Assembly: GCF_011378905.1 (NCBI RefSeq)
Contig: NZ_WTPY01000014.1
Coordinates: forward strand, 43,560-107,559
Length of the DNA stretch: 64,000 nt
Direction of reading: 5' to 3'
Source of the DNA: Paraglaciecola sp. 20A4
GTDB lineage: Bacteria > Pseudomonadota > Gammaproteobacteria > Enterobacterales > Alteromonadaceae
The notes below the pieces were generated by a model that had not been told where the DNA came from, did no database searches, and saw only the letters and a list, made by a program, of their open reading frames with translations. Positions within the stretch are counted from its first letter, which is position 1, and every line of letters starts with the position of its first letter. Shown here piece after piece: positions 1 to 10,065 of the stretch. A program made the position numbers and the translations under genes.

Positions 1-1
1 T

Positions 2-361
2 GTTGGCCTTGTTTTACCCGCTTTAGATGGCAAGCTTAAAGGCTTTGCCGTGCGCGTTCCTGTTATTAATGTTTCTATGGTTGATTTAACGTTTATAGCG
101 AGTCGTAATACCAATATTGATGAAATTCATTCAATTATGCGCACAGCAAGTAATGGGGCTTTAAAAGGTATCCTTGACTATTGTGATGAACTGCTGGTTT
201 CCACCGATTTCAATCACAATCCCGCATCTTCAACTTACGATGCCAGCTTAACAAATGTGATTGACGGCAAACTAGTTAAAGTCTGCGCTTGGTATGATAA
301 CGAATGGGGATTTTCTAACCGAATGCTGGATACCGCTCTCGCCTTAGCCAAAGCACTTTAA
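2..361 (+). CDS. Glyceraldehyde-3-phosphate / erythrose-4-phosphate dehydrogenase, C-terminal part
   Basis: The frame is already open at the window edge, so this is the 3' end of a longer gene; the catalytic cysteine region lies outside. About 119 residues of the GAPDH catalytic/C-terminal domain are visible, including [13 protein letters not shown] and the end motif [16 protein letters not shown]. The family oxidises glyceraldehyde-3-phosphate in glycolysis or, for the Epd branch, erythrose-4-phosphate for pyridoxal synthesis. The segments VSTDFNHNP and [13 protein letters not shown] resemble Epd/GapB-type enzymes more than classical GapA. The neighbouring glycolytic genes would fit either role. 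Family assignment is secure; the choice between GAPDH and Epd is not. Confidence 0.85.
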   Translation, partial: VGLVLPALDGKLKGFAVRVPVINVSMVDLTFIASRNTNIDEIHSIMRTASNGALKGILDYCDELLVSTDFNHNPASSTYDASLTNVIDGKLVKVCAWYDNEWGFSNRMLDTALALAKAL

Positions 362-381
362 TATCCAATGGAGCGTTGTAT

Positions 382-399
382 GCGGGAGTAGCCTCCCGC
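382..399 (+). terminator. Possible weak terminator hairpin after the dehydrogenase gene
   Basis: GCGGGAG (382-388) pairs with CTCCCGC (393-399) around a 4-nt loop, 21 bases after the stop codon. Only a short T/A-rich stretch follows, so termination is plausible but not certain. Confidence 0.35.
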
Positions 400-561
400 T
401 AAAATGTGCCTGAGTTATAAAATATAACCCTGTAGCAGAGCAATGTCAGTGCGCTACCTAAATTGGCGCTTGATAAACAAGACTAATCGCAATTAAAACC
501 ACAATAATAATACCAGTCACTTGCCCGGTATCACCAGCATTGTCATTCGGTTATAGAAATA

Positions 562-591
562 AAAGTGGCAGCACCATAGTGCTGCCACTTT
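562..591. terminator. Bidirectional terminator between dehydrogenase gene and ppsA
   Basis: A perfect 13-bp stem, AAAGTGGCAGCAC paired with GTGCTGCCACTTT around a CATA loop. It has A-rich and T-rich flanks on both sides. It sits between two convergent genes and can stop transcription from either direction. Confidence 0.85.
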
Positions 592-624
592 ATTCTTTAC
601 AACGGTTTAGCGAATGACGATTTT

Positions 625-3063
625 TTATGCAGACTTAGCAGTTTGCGCTAAGCGTTTCTCTACTTCCAATACATGTCGAGTGGTGGCCAGTACCGTGTCT
701 GGATTTAGGCTCATAGCATCAATGCCTAGCTCAACCAGATATTCGGCTATTTCAGGGTAGTCTGATGGGGCTTGACCACAGATACCCGAGTGACGACCGT
801 TGCGTTTGGCGCCTTCTACCGATAAACGCAGCATTTCTTTCACACCAGGGTCGCGTTCATCGAAATCAAAAGCAACAATTTGCGAATCGCGATCCACCCC
901 TAACGTTAATTGCGTTAAGTCGTTTGACCCGATGGAGAACCCGTCGAACAGTTTTGCGAAAGCGTCGATTTGAATAACATTGTTGGGAATTTCGCACATC
1001 ACATACACTTGTAAACCATTCTCACCGCGCGTCAGGCCGTTTGTTGTCATTGATTCCAGTACTTTTTCACCTTCTTGTACACGGCGGCAAAACGGGATCA
1101 TCAATTTTACATTGGTCATGCCCATTTCGTCCCGCACGCGTTTCATAGCCTGGCACTCAAGGGCAAATCCATCGGCGTAAGCCGGGTGGGTATAACGAGA
1201 CGCACCGCGAAAACCAATCATTGGGTTATCTTCGTCGGGTTCAAAAAATGTGCCGCCTAACAAGGTTGCATATTCATTACTCTTGAAGTCGCTCATGCGC
1301 ACAACACAGGGTTTTGGATATACCGCTGCTGCGATAGTAGCAACACCTTCAGAAAGCGTCTTGACAAAAAAGTCTTGGGGAGTTTCGTAGGCGATGCACA
1401 TATCGTTGATTTTGCTGCGGGTGGCATCGTCGGTTTTCTCTGGGTGTTGTAGGGCCATCGGATGCACCTTGATGTATTCATTAATAATAAATTCCATCCG
1501 TGCTAATCCAATACCGTCTACAGGCAAAGAAGCTAAACTAAACGCGCGATCAGGATTACCCAAGTTCATCATAATTTCGGTTTTGGGGTGAGCCAATTGG
1601 CTGAGGTCAGTTTTTTCAATTTCAAAACTCAATATACCGTCATGGATATTGCCCACTTCACCTTCTGCGCAGCTCACGGTAACGGCTTGGTCATTCAGAA
1701 GCAGCTCCGTCGCATCATCGGTACCAACAATGGCAGGAATGCCAAGTTCACGAGCTACAATGGCAGCGTGGCAGGTTCGACCCCCACGGTTTGTAACAAT
1801 CGCCGAAGCGATTTTCATGACCGGTTCCCAGTCTGGGGTGGTAGTATCCGCAACTAATACTTCACCAGGCTGAAAATCGCTTAGTAGCGCAACATCGTTA
1901 ATGATTCTTACTTTGCCAGCGCCAATTCGTGTGCCAACGGCTTGCCCACGGGCAATAACGTTTGAGGTTTCCTTGAGGTGATAGATTTCAAGGACGGCCC
2001 CCTTTTTTTGCGACGATACAGTCTCAGGGCGGGCTTGAACAATATAGAGTTCGCCGTCGATACCGTCTTTAGCCCATTCCATATCCATCGGTTTATAATG
2101 ACCAGCGTCGTCAGAATAATGATTTTCAATTTTAATCGCGTAGTCAGCTAATATCATGACATCGGCATCAGAAATACTGAAATGCTTTCTTTCGTCCTCG
2201 GTGGTGTCGATATTGTTGGTATATTCCACTGCAATATTATCTGTGTTAAGCGTGTCGGTAAAAACCATTTTTAATGCTTTTTGGCCCAGACGGCGTTTCA
2301 GTACGGTGCGATGGCCTAGATTAAACGTGGGTTTGTGTACATAAAAACTATCGGGTTCGATGGTGCCTTGTACAATATTTTCGCCTAATCCAAGAGCGCC
2401 GTTAATAAAGACCACATCTTTAAATGACGTTTCAGTATCAAGGGAAAACATAACGCCGCTGGCACCAATATCGCTGCGAACCATTTTCATTACCACGACG
2501 GACAGGAAGACGGTGTAGACGTCAAAATTGTTATCGTATTTATAGTGAATTGAACGGTCGGTAAAATTTGAAGCTAAACAACGTTTATAGGCATCGAGCA
2601 ATGCTTCATCACTGCTGATATTAAGGTAGCTGTCATTTTGACCAGCGAACGATGCTTCAGGCGAATCCTCAGCGGTTGCAGATGAACGCACGGCCAAAGA
2701 AATGTCATTTCCGTACTCTTCTTTGAGCTGTGCATAGCCGTTTAAAATAGCTTTTTTGAGATCGTCTGGCAGCACGCAGTTTAATACGATCTGCCGTGCT
2801 TTTTTACCTCCTGCCTGTAAATTTTTAATATTATCTGGGTCGAGTCCATCAAGAGCCTCATGCAATAATGGCCAAGCTTTATTAGATTCAAGTACATAAT
2901 TGTATGCTTCAGCGGTCACAGCAAATCCGTTGGGTACGCGCACACCTTCAGCCATTAGATTTTGATACATCTCACCCAGTGAAGCGTTTTTACCACCGAC
3001 TAATGCGACATCGGAATTATTAAGCTCCTTGAACCAGCGAACATACGGTGTTGAATCTGTCAT
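625..3063 (-). CDS. ppsA: Phosphoenolpyruvate synthase
   Basis: Converts pyruvate, ATP and water to phosphoenolpyruvate, AMP and phosphate, the entry step of gluconeogenesis from pyruvate. The 812 residues match the usual length. The N-terminal PEP/pyruvate-binding domain begins with VALVGGKNASLGEM and contains VRSSATAEDSPEASFAGQ. The swivelling phosphohistidine domain has GGRTCHAAIVARELG with the phosphorylated His at about residue 432. The C-terminal PEP-utilising barrel has SIGSNDLTQLTLGVDRD and SGICGQAPSDYPE, with the catalytic Cys. The gene stands alone on the minus strand, converging on the dehydrogenase and divergent from gpmA. No PpsR-type regulatory gene lies beside it in this window. 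Confidence 0.97.
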   Translation of the reverse strand: MTDSTPYVRWFKELNNSDVALVGGKNASLGEMYQNLMAEGVRVPNGFAVTAEAYNYVLESNKAWPLLHEALDGLDPDNIKNLQAGGKKARQIVLNCVLPDDLKKAILNGYAQLKEEYGNDISLAVRSSATAEDSPEASFAGQNDSYLNISSDEALLDAYKRCLASNFTDRSIHYKYDNNFDVYTVFLSVVVMKMVRSDIGASGVMFSLDTETSFKDVVFINGALGLGENIVQGTIEPDSFYVHKPTFNLGHRTVLKRRLGQKALKMVFTDTLNTDNIAVEYTNNIDTTEDERKHFSISDADVMILADYAIKIENHYSDDAGHYKPMDMEWAKDGIDGELYIVQARPETVSSQKKGAVLEIYHLKETSNVIARGQAVGTRIGAGKVRIINDVALLSDFQPGEVLVADTTTPDWEPVMKIASAIVTNRGGRTCHAAIVARELGIPAIVGTDDATELLLNDQAVTVSCAEGEVGNIHDGILSFEIEKTDLSQLAHPKTEIMMNLGNPDRAFSLASLPVDGIGLARMEFIINEYIKVHPMALQHPEKTDDATRSKINDMCIAYETPQDFFVKTLSEGVATIAAAVYPKPCVVRMSDFKSNEYATLLGGTFFEPDEDNPMIGFRGASRYTHPAYADGFALECQAMKRVRDEMGMTNVKLMIPFCRRVQEGEKVLESMTTNGLTRGENGLQVYVMCEIPNNVIQIDAFAKLFDGFSIGSNDLTQLTLGVDRDSQIVAFDFDERDPGVKEMLRLSVEGAKRNGRHSGICGQAPSDYPEIAEYLVELGIDAMSLNPDTVLATTRHVLEVEKRLAQTAKSA

Positions 3064-3624
3064 AAAAATGTACCTTGTGCTGAAGATTAGAATTTAACTA
3101 GGCTTTGTGTTGCCTGGTGATGCTGCGGGCCAATATTTTTTGCAATTAGATTCGCTTTTGCGACGCTTATTAATACTGTACAGATTTCTTTGAGCGCAAA
3201 AATCAGCATGGCGAAACATCGAGTAATACTGCTGACCCTATCAAGGTGATGATGAGTTAATTACGCATTAGCAATATCATCGATTTTAACGCCAAATTGA
3301 CGTTAATTATAAGCCAAAAAACCTTGGTAGTCGGCGGAGCATTATTTTACTTTATGCTCAATTTACGGCAGTTTAAATTCGTAATTTCACGTAAAAACTA
3401 GTGGCTAATACCTAGTGATACGGGCGTGTCTGTGGGCTTCCAATATGACGACTAATGCAATGCTGCAAAACGGATAGAAATGATTCTTTCAAAGATGGGG
3501 CAGCCCTGCGACATTTCTGTGAATAAATCGCAACATTGCGCAATTTAGGTATAACCCCTCATTATATTTACGTCCCTAGCACGGCATAATTGGCAACTTG
3601 TTGAATTCACCAACGAGATAATAC
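3064..3624. promoter_or_regulatory. Divergent intergenic region ppsA / gpmA
   Basis: These 561 bases between two divergently transcribed genes must hold both promoters. The sequence is A/T-rich with short dyads such as TTGCGCAA near 3535. I could not assign a specific operator and see no credible coding frame. Confidence 0.4.
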
Positions 3625-4329
3625 ATGTCGCTATTGACCTTAATTCGCCACGGACAATCCATCTGGAATCAGCAAAACCGCTTTACAGGATGGGTCGATG
3701 TTTCGCTAAGCGAGGCGGGGGTAGAAGAAGCGCAGCGGGCGGCGAAAATGCTAGCTGAGCAGCGTTTTGATCTGGCCTTTACTTCTGAGCTACTACGCGC
3801 TCAAGACACCCTATATGAAATACTCCGGCACAATCATTTATGTAACCAATATGTGCGCATTCATGACGTTGGTAGTGAATGGTATGAACATTTCGAATCA
3901 TTGCAAACTGACACGCCAGAGTTAAAAGTCTACGTTTCCCAGCAGTTGAATGAGCGTTACTACGGTGATCTACAAGGACTTAATAAAGATAAAGCAAGAC
4001 AGCAGTTTGGTGACGACCAGGTACATACTTGGCGACGTAGTTATGACGTCGCACCTCCTAACGGCGAGAGTCTTGCGATGACCGCCAAGCGGGCTATTGC
4101 ATATTATCAGTCGCATATTGTTCCTCATCTGCAACGGGGTAAAAATGTGTTGATCTGCGCCCATGGTAATTCGTTGCGTGCAATCATTATGCATATTGAA
4201 AACATGACAGCAGAAGAGATTGCTGATTATGAGTTAAAAACAGGCTGTCCGCATATTTACCAGTGCGATGCACAGATGAACATACTCAGTAAACAAGTAC
4301 TCGATAATAAGAAACCAACGCTTCTTTAA
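3625..4329 (+). CDS. gpmA: 2,3-bisphosphoglycerate-dependent phosphoglycerate mutase
   Basis: Interconverts 3- and 2-phosphoglycerate in glycolysis/gluconeogenesis through a phosphohistidine. The RHG signature is at residues 8-10 (LIRHGQSIWN), so His9 is the phospho-acceptor. RFTGWVDVSLSEAG and RYYGDLQGLNK follow, and the second catalytic histidine lies in AHGNSLRAI at about residue 180. At 234 residues it is slightly shorter than the roughly 250-residue E. coli enzyme. The start is an ATG after an AACGAGAT stretch. pfkA follows after 18 bases, so the two are probably one transcript. Confidence 0.96.
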   Translation: MSLLTLIRHGQSIWNQQNRFTGWVDVSLSEAGVEEAQRAAKMLAEQRFDLAFTSELLRAQDTLYEILRHNHLCNQYVRIHDVGSEWYEHFESLQTDTPELKVYVSQQLNERYYGDLQGLNKDKARQQFGDDQVHTWRRSYDVAPPNGESLAMTAKRAIAYYQSHIVPHLQRGKNVLICAHGNSLRAIIMHIENMTAEEIADYELKTGCPHIYQCDAQMNILSKQVLDNKKPTLL

Positions 4330-4347
4330 TCATTGTGGTGACATAAA

Positions 4348-5319
4348 ATGACCAAAAAATTAAAACACATTGGACTATTTACCTCTGGTGGAGACGCCCC
4401 TGGTATGAATGCCGCTTTATATGCAGCGGTAAAAACGGCTGCTGCCAATGGCATTAGTGTCAGTGGAATTCGTAAAGGATTTGAAGGTTTGATAGACAAT
4501 GACATCGTTGCGCTTACGACCTGTCAATTGCAAAAAACGATGCACCTTGGTGGCACTATACTTAAAACAGCGCGCAGCGATCGTTTTAGAACGATTGAAG
4601 GGCGAAAAATTGCCCTGCAGAATATCCATAAAAATGAAATAGATGGGCTTATTGCGATAGGGGGCGACGGCACATTTCGTGGGATTTCGCTTTTGTCAGA
4701 TATCAGTGATATTCCGTGTATTGGTATTCCAGGCACCATAGACAACGACACTGTTGGCACTGATTACACCTTGGGGTTTGACTCTGCGGTTAATACAGCA
4801 ATGACGTGTATTGACAATATAAGAGATACGGCAGAATCCCATAACAGGATGTTTGTTGTTGAAGTCATGGGCAGAGACTCCGGGTACATTGGTGTGTATT
4901 CGGGTTTAACCTCGGGAGCTGATTCAATATTAATTCCGGAAAGTCCGCAAGATCTCGAGTACCTCTTGGATAAAATTAAGGGTTATAACAGCGAAGATGC
5001 GTTTATCGTTGTGTTGTCTGAAGGCAATAAATTAGGTCTTAATTATGTATCGTCAAAAATACGCCAAGTTAATGATGAAATAGACTTACGCTTTTGCAAA
5101 CTTGGGCATATTCAAAGAGGAGGCAATCCTTCAGCCTCTGACCGAATGTTGGGTATAAGGCTGGGCGTAATGGCAGTCAATGCGCTTGTCCAAGGTGAAA
5201 GTAATAAAATGGCGGGAATTTGTGATAATCAGCTCGTCTTGACGCCTTTTTCAAAGATAGCAAAACAACATAGTATCGATAGAGAGCTGCGAAGCTTAGT
5301 AGAATTATTTTGTCATTAA
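4348..5319 (+). CDS. pfkA: ATP-dependent 6-phosphofructokinase
   Basis: Phosphorylates fructose-6-phosphate to fructose-1,6-bisphosphate, the committed glycolytic step. The 323 residues equal the usual bacterial PfkA length. Visible motifs are TSGGDAPGMNAAL (residues 12-24), IGGDGTFRG, GIPGTIDNDTVGTDYTLGFDSA with the catalytic Asp, and LGHIQRGGNPSASDRMLG. GGDGT rather than GGDDT points to ATP instead of pyrophosphate as donor. It is co-transcribed with gpmA and followed by a strong terminator facing pta. Confidence 0.96.
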   Translation: MTKKLKHIGLFTSGGDAPGMNAALYAAVKTAAANGISVSGIRKGFEGLIDNDIVALTTCQLQKTMHLGGTILKTARSDRFRTIEGRKIALQNIHKNEIDGLIAIGGDGTFRGISLLSDISDIPCIGIPGTIDNDTVGTDYTLGFDSAVNTAMTCIDNIRDTAESHNRMFVVEVMGRDSGYIGVYSGLTSGADSILIPESPQDLEYLLDKIKGYNSEDAFIVVLSEGNKLGLNYVSSKIRQVNDEIDLRFCKLGHIQRGGNPSASDRMLGIRLGVMAVNALVQGESNKMAGICDNQLVLTPFSKIAKQHSIDRELRSLVELFCH

Positions 5320-5320
5320 C

Positions 5321-5350
5321 GGTAGTGGTCAATACTCGATGACCACTACC
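5321..5350. terminator. Bidirectional terminator between pfkA and pta
   Basis: GGTAGTGGTC (5321-5330) and GACCACTACC (5341-5350) form a perfect 10-bp stem with a 10-nt loop. TTATTGCCTTTT follows. It starts one base after the pfkA stop codon and lies between convergent genes. Confidence 0.85.
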
Positions 5351-5396
5351 TTATTGCCTTTTGTTGCGGTTTTTTAATTCTAAGCTATTCAGCTAT

Positions 5397-7541
5397 TCAA
5401 GAGTTTTGCTGGGTGGCCTGAATGGCCGTTAGTGCAATGGTAAAAACGATATCATCTACTAGGGCTCCACGACTCAAATCATTCACTGGCTTGCCCATAC
5501 CTTGAAGCATGGGGCCTATGCTGACCAAATTAGCACTTCGTTGTACGGCCTTGTAGGTGGTGTTCCCCGTGTTGAGATCTGGGAATATAAAAACCGTAGC
5601 TTGACCAGCCACTTTGGAATTGGGGGCTTTTTTACTGGCGACGTTTTCCATAATAGCCGCATCGTATTGTAGCGGCCCATCAATCAATAAGTCGGGTCTT
5701 TTTTGCTGTGCAAGTTGCGTCGCTTTTTTTACCTTGTCTACGTCAACCCCAGTACCTGAATCGCCCGTACTGTAACTGATCATGGCAACCTTAGGCTCAA
5801 TGCCAAAGGCAGCGGCTGAATCGGCAGATTGAATGGCAATATCCGCTAATTGCTCAGCCGTAGGATCGGGGTTTATTGCACAATCTCCGTACACCAATAC
5901 TTGTTCAGGTAACAGCATAAAGAAGATTGATGAGACCAACGATGCGCCGGGCGCTGTTTTTATTAATTGCAGTGCTGGCCTGATAGTATTTGCGGTAGTG
6001 TGTACTGCGCCCGAAACTAATCCGTCTACGTGGCCTTGGTGCAGCATCATTGTACCAAGCACAACGTTGTCGAGTAGTTGCTCTTGAGCCACAACAGCCG
6101 TTAAGCCTTTGTGTTTACGCAGTTCTACTAGCGGCGCAACGTATTGGTTTCGCAGTTCTTCAGGTTGTTGAATTATTACACTGTCGGGCAGTATTACACC
6201 TTGTTGTTCGGCGACTCTGAGGATCTCAATTCTGTCGCCTAATAACACGCATTTAGCAATGCCGCGTTCAGCACAAATAGCGGCCGCTTTTATCGTACGC
6301 GGCTCATCACCCTCGGGTAATACAATGGTTTTATTAGCCGCCTTTGCCAATTGAGTCAATTTAAAGCGAAAAGCAGGTGGAGACAAACGCAATACTTTAG
6401 CTGCACCCTGCGTTATTGAGTTTATCCATTTAGGGTCAATGCAACTTGCCGCATGATCCATCACGCGGTTGATGCGCTGCTCATCATCGACAGGCACTTC
6501 TAAGTTGTAAAAATGCAGATTCAATGAGGTTTGCCAAGTGTTGTCGTAGATTAACATTACGGGTAGGCCACTTTCCATGGCTTGTGAGCATAATGCCATC
6601 ACTCTTGGGTCGGGCTCATATCCGCCCGTCAACAAAATAGCGCCAATCTTGGTACCATTTTGCGCGGCGAGACAGGCCATAACAAACATATCGTTACGAT
6701 CCCCTGATATAACTAATAAGGCCCCTGGTTTTAAAACCCACACCATATTGTGGATTTCACGCGCACACAAATTCACACTACGCAATCTGCGATGTTTGTA
6801 GTCACCTTCATTGATCATTCTGGCATTGAGGTGTTTACGTACGTCATTCACCCGGGGCGCTATTAATTCGAAATTCCAATTTATACACCCTAATAACGCA
6901 AACGATTTGTTGAAAATAGCCAACTTACCAAGTTTATCGATAATTTTTTCAGTTTGGCTTTCATCATGATGTTCGATCAGTTCAGTGCTCAAATGTCCTC
7001 GTTCATCAAGTGGTGCGTTTATTTTATTGAATATACAGCCAAGTACTTTTTTGTTTTTGTGACCGCCGTAGTTGTCAGCGACAATTTCTAGTTTATCGTT
7101 TAGCTGGGTCGAACTTAAATTGCCCGGCGCGCTAACCAATACAATTTTGGCATCTAAGGCATTGCAAATTTCGCGATTTAGTCGCACTGCATAAGGATGG
7201 CTTGGGGTTGAAACAAGTCCCTCTATTATGCAGATGTCTTCGTCGCTTGAATGTTGTTCATATAAGGCGATGATTTCTTCGAGCAATATATCCATGTTGT
7301 CATTGCTGATCATGTCTTCTACGTAGGCGGAGGTAAGCGGTGTTGCTGGCTTTATTAAGCCTAATTGACTGATGATAGTGGTTGATTTTTCTGCTTCGTC
7401 ATCACCATGACGCGGTTGCCCCATTGGTTTGAAAAAGTTAATTTTCAAACCTTGTTGTTGCATGGCTCTAACCAAACCCAAAGATACACTGGTAAGCCCA
7501 ACACTGCTGCCCACTGGTATTAACATAATTCTGCGTGCCAT
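5397..7541 (-). CDS. pta: Phosphate acetyltransferase (long form)
   Basis: Interconverts acetyl-CoA and acetyl-phosphate. With AckA it forms the reversible acetate overflow/assimilation route. The 714 residues match the long gammaproteobacterial form. The N-terminal P-loop-like regulatory domain begins [18 protein letters not shown]. The central DRTGG-type domain lies at roughly 215-340. The C-terminal PTA/PTB domain (about 390-710) shows [44 protein letters not shown] and [17 protein letters not shown]. It lies 9 bases downstream of ackA on the same strand, so they form an ackA-pta operon, as in many relatives. Confidence 0.97.
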   Translation of the reverse strand: MARRIMLIPVGSSVGLTSVSLGLVRAMQQQGLKINFFKPMGQPRHGDDEAEKSTTIISQLGLIKPATPLTSAYVEDMISNDNMDILLEEIIALYEQHSSDEDICIIEGLVSTPSHPYAVRLNREICNALDAKIVLVSAPGNLSSTQLNDKLEIVADNYGGHKNKKVLGCIFNKINAPLDERGHLSTELIEHHDESQTEKIIDKLGKLAIFNKSFALLGCINWNFELIAPRVNDVRKHLNARMINEGDYKHRRLRSVNLCAREIHNMVWVLKPGALLVISGDRNDMFVMACLAAQNGTKIGAILLTGGYEPDPRVMALCSQAMESGLPVMLIYDNTWQTSLNLHFYNLEVPVDDEQRINRVMDHAASCIDPKWINSITQGAAKVLRLSPPAFRFKLTQLAKAANKTIVLPEGDEPRTIKAAAICAERGIAKCVLLGDRIEILRVAEQQGVILPDSVIIQQPEELRNQYVAPLVELRKHKGLTAVVAQEQLLDNVVLGTMMLHQGHVDGLVSGAVHTTANTIRPALQLIKTAPGASLVSSIFFMLLPEQVLVYGDCAINPDPTAEQLADIAIQSADSAAAFGIEPKVAMISYSTGDSGTGVDVDKVKKATQLAQQKRPDLLIDGPLQYDAAIMENVASKKAPNSKVAGQATVFIFPDLNTGNTTYKAVQRSANLVSIGPMLQGMGKPVNDLSRGALVDDIVFTIALTAIQATQQNS

Positions 7542-7550
7542 GACTTCTCC

Positions 7551-8747
7551 TTACGCTTTAAATGCGTAGTTAATGGTCTCTTTTGCAATAACCCATTCTT
7601 CATTGGTAGCTATGGTATATATCGGTTTCGAGTGTTTACTGCTTATTAAGCCTGAGCGACCGAAGCGTATTTCGGAATTTAACGTGTCATCAATGGCTAA
7701 ACCCAAGTGACCCAATTGAATAATCGTTTGCTCGCGGATGTAACTAGAGTTTTCACCGATCCCACCGGTAAATACTAAAGCATCTAAAGGGCCAATCACG
7801 GCTAAATAAGAGCCAATGTATTTAACTAAGCGATAAATAAACATATCTAGGGCAAGCTTGGCTTGTTCGTTGCCTTTGGCTTGCTCGTCTTCTAACGCTC
7901 TGCAGTCGTTCGTTAACTGAGAAATACCCTGTAAACCAGAGTCTTTGTTCATCAGTGAACTGACCTGAGCAGCGCTATAGTCCAATTGCTCAATCATGTA
8001 CGTGGCGATACTTGGATCAATGTCACCGCATCGTGTGCCCATCACGAGACCTTCCAGCGGTGTGAAGCCCATACTGGTATCGACTGCTATGCCTTTTTTG
8101 ATGGCAGTGATACTGCATCCATTGCCAAGATGAGCCGTGATTAAGTTACACTCTTCAATGTTTTTATTGAGTCGCTTGGCCGCTTCGCGAGAAACAAAGT
8201 AATGACTCGAACCGTGAAAGCCGAACTTGCGTATGCCGTATTGCTCGTAAAGCGAGTAAGGCAGGGCATATAAATAAACATGTTTAGGTAATGTTTGAAA
8301 AAAGGCGGTATCAAAAACTGCCACCTGTGGTAGCTCTGGAAAGGCCGCCTGTGCGCTTTCGATGCCGGCGACATGGGCTAAGTTATGTAACGGAGCCATT
8401 TTTGCTAAATCTCGGATCTGTTCTTTAACCGTGTCATCAATCAAGCATGCATGAGTGAAAACCTCTCCGCCTTGTACTACCCGATGCCCAACCGCAATAA
8501 GACTCGAATGCAGTTCATCAAATTTGTTTAGAACCGCGCCAATATTACTTAGCGCGTCTTTATGGGAGGCGTTATCTGGCAGTTCTATAATTGTTTTTTC
8601 TTGCCTAAAGGCATATCGCAGCAGACCATTAGTCGCGCCAAGATTTTCAGCAATCCCTTGTAAAGGAGTATCACCAGATTTGGCGTCAATAATGGCAAAT
8701 TTAATAGATGAGCTACCACAGTTGAGCACGAGTACGTGTTGATTCAT
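7551..8747 (-). CDS. ackA: Acetate kinase
   Basis: Transfers phosphate between acetyl-phosphate and ADP, making ATP and acetate, and works in reverse for acetate uptake. The 398 residues are the family length. Motifs of the ASKHA fold are visible: LVLNCGSSSIKFA at the N-terminus, VGHRVVQGG, RKFGFHGSSHYFVS, TAHLGNGCSI and FTGGIGENSSYIRE. It is first gene of the minus-strand ackA-pta operon, whose promoter must lie in the A/T-rich gap upstream. Confidence 0.97.
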   Translation of the reverse strand: MNQHVLVLNCGSSSIKFAIIDAKSGDTPLQGIAENLGATNGLLRYAFRQEKTIIELPDNASHKDALSNIGAVLNKFDELHSSLIAVGHRVVQGGEVFTHACLIDDTVKEQIRDLAKMAPLHNLAHVAGIESAQAAFPELPQVAVFDTAFFQTLPKHVYLYALPYSLYEQYGIRKFGFHGSSHYFVSREAAKRLNKNIEECNLITAHLGNGCSITAIKKGIAVDTSMGFTPLEGLVMGTRCGDIDPSIATYMIEQLDYSAAQVSSLMNKDSGLQGISQLTNDCRALEDEQAKGNEQAKLALDMFIYRLVKYIGSYLAVIGPLDALVFTGGIGENSSYIREQTIIQLGHLGLAIDDTLNSEIRFGRSGLISSKHSKPIYTIATNEEWVIAKETINYAFKA

Positions 8748-9450
8748 AAACGTTTTCTATCCTATTTGGATGAATGCGAAGCTAACAATATTAGCTTGTC
8801 TAATGCACTTTGGGTAATAATTGTTATTAACATCAACAGCTGAGTTCAGTTCAAGGGCGTACATTGTACAGGGCTGCATCAGTTGCCACTTGTCTATGAT
8901 CAATAACGCTAGAAGAACGTACTTTGCTAAATATTGTGCTAGCTGATCTTAGTTAGATATACAGCGCTTAAAGCTGAGTTAACTGCTTAACAAATGTTAT
9001 TCAAATACCTCGTTTAGGCTTACTTTACATACGCATTTATCACACCTAAGTTCGACCGTGACGACTACTTCTTATCGATGATTTAAAACGTGCATTGATG
9101 CGTACATTTCTGCCAATTCTTATTTCACTCAATGCATTAAAATTACTATTTAGAGCTGTTATTTAAAACACCATTCTCATCATATTTATTAGATTAAATT
9201 AGTTAGTGCTCAATGTTATTTGTAGCTTGACTATCAGTGTCCTATAAACTAAAAAAACTTACCATTCTATTGGATGTTGCTGATTTTATTGGTTTTTGAT
9301 CATAAATTTGAATTTATTTTAATCTTTTTTAGATGACGGTATTTGTACGGCATTACAGTAACTTAGGTTCAATTCAACGCATTTGATATAGCCCATTCAC
9401 AGTTTGTCAACATTGAATTATTAACTCTATTGCCCTAAGGTTTGTTTTTT
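8748..9450. promoter_or_regulatory. A/T-rich divergent gap between ackA and the bet operon
   Basis: About 700 bases without a credible coding frame on either strand. The region is strongly A/T-rich and must contain the ackA promoter (minus strand) and bet promoter elements (plus strand). No riboswitch or small RNA could be recognised by eye. Confidence 0.45.
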
Positions 9451-9464
9451 ATTGAACGTTCAAT
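9451..9464. promoter_or_regulatory. Putative BetI operator
   Basis: ATTGAACGTTCAAT is a perfect 14-bp palindrome ending 10 bases before the betI start codon. TetR-family repressors bind such dyads and BetI is autoregulated by choline in other bacteria. The position, over the likely promoter/leader, fits autorepression of betI-betB-betA. Confidence 0.65.
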
Positions 9465-9474
9465 TAACAAAAAT

Positions 9475-10065
9475 ATGCCTAAAGTTGGAATGCAACCAGT
9501 TCGACGTCAGCAGTTAATAGACGCAACTATTGAGTCAGTGGCCGAATTTGGATTACAGGCCACGACCATTAATCGCATCAGCGAAAAAGCGGGCTTATCG
9601 TCCGGCATTATCAGCCATTATTTTGCTGGTAAACAGGGCTTGATCGAAGCCACCGTGCGTTATTTGTTATCGAACTTAAAGAAGGTGCTGATGGAAGGGC
9701 TCACCCCGACGACGACACCAGAACAAAGGTTAATGCTAATCATTGAAGCGAATTTTTCTCGACTACAGCAGCAAAGCGAAACCACTAAAACGTGGTTAAG
9801 TTTCTGGTCGCAATCGATGCATGATTATGAATTACACCGTTTACAGATTGTAAACAGCCGACGACTTTTTAGTAACTTGGCCTGTTCATTTAAACAGTTA
9901 ATGAGCGACGACGATGCCAAATTAGCAGCACAACTATGTGCAGCGATGATTGATGGCTTGTGGTTACGGGCAGTGCTAAGTAAATCTGATGAAAATGAAT
10001 TTGAACGCTGTGAATACTTAGCAAAGAACTATGTAAATTCACTTATCAAGCAGTATGGAGCTTAA
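9475..10065 (+). CDS. betI: Choline-responsive TetR-family repressor BetI
   Basis: Represses betaine-synthesis genes until choline is present. I place the start at the ATG giving [18 protein letters not shown], because this is the conserved BetI N-terminus. The upstream 11 codons would overlap the operator palindrome. The resulting 196 residues fit the family. The N-terminal HTH reads [26 protein letters not shown], shown here only in part: SSGIISHYF. The C-terminal helical ligand domain follows. Its end overlaps the betB start by 11 bases, giving a coupled operon. Confidence 0.93.
   Translation: MPKVGMQPVRRQQLIDATIESVAEFGLQATTINRISEKAGLSSGIISHYFAGKQGLIEATVRYLLSNLKKVLMEGLTPTTTPEQRLMLIIEANFSRLQQQSETTKTWLSFWSQSMHDYELHRLQIVNSRRLFSNLACSFKQLMSDDDAKLAAQLCAAMIDGLWLRAVLSKSDENEFERCEYLAKNYVNSLIKQYGA

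Noticed and set aside
2..361. Naming the first gene gapA
   Set aside because: The visible C-terminus ([16 protein letters not shown]) is closer to Epd/GapB-type enzymes and the diagnostic N-terminal part is outside the window.
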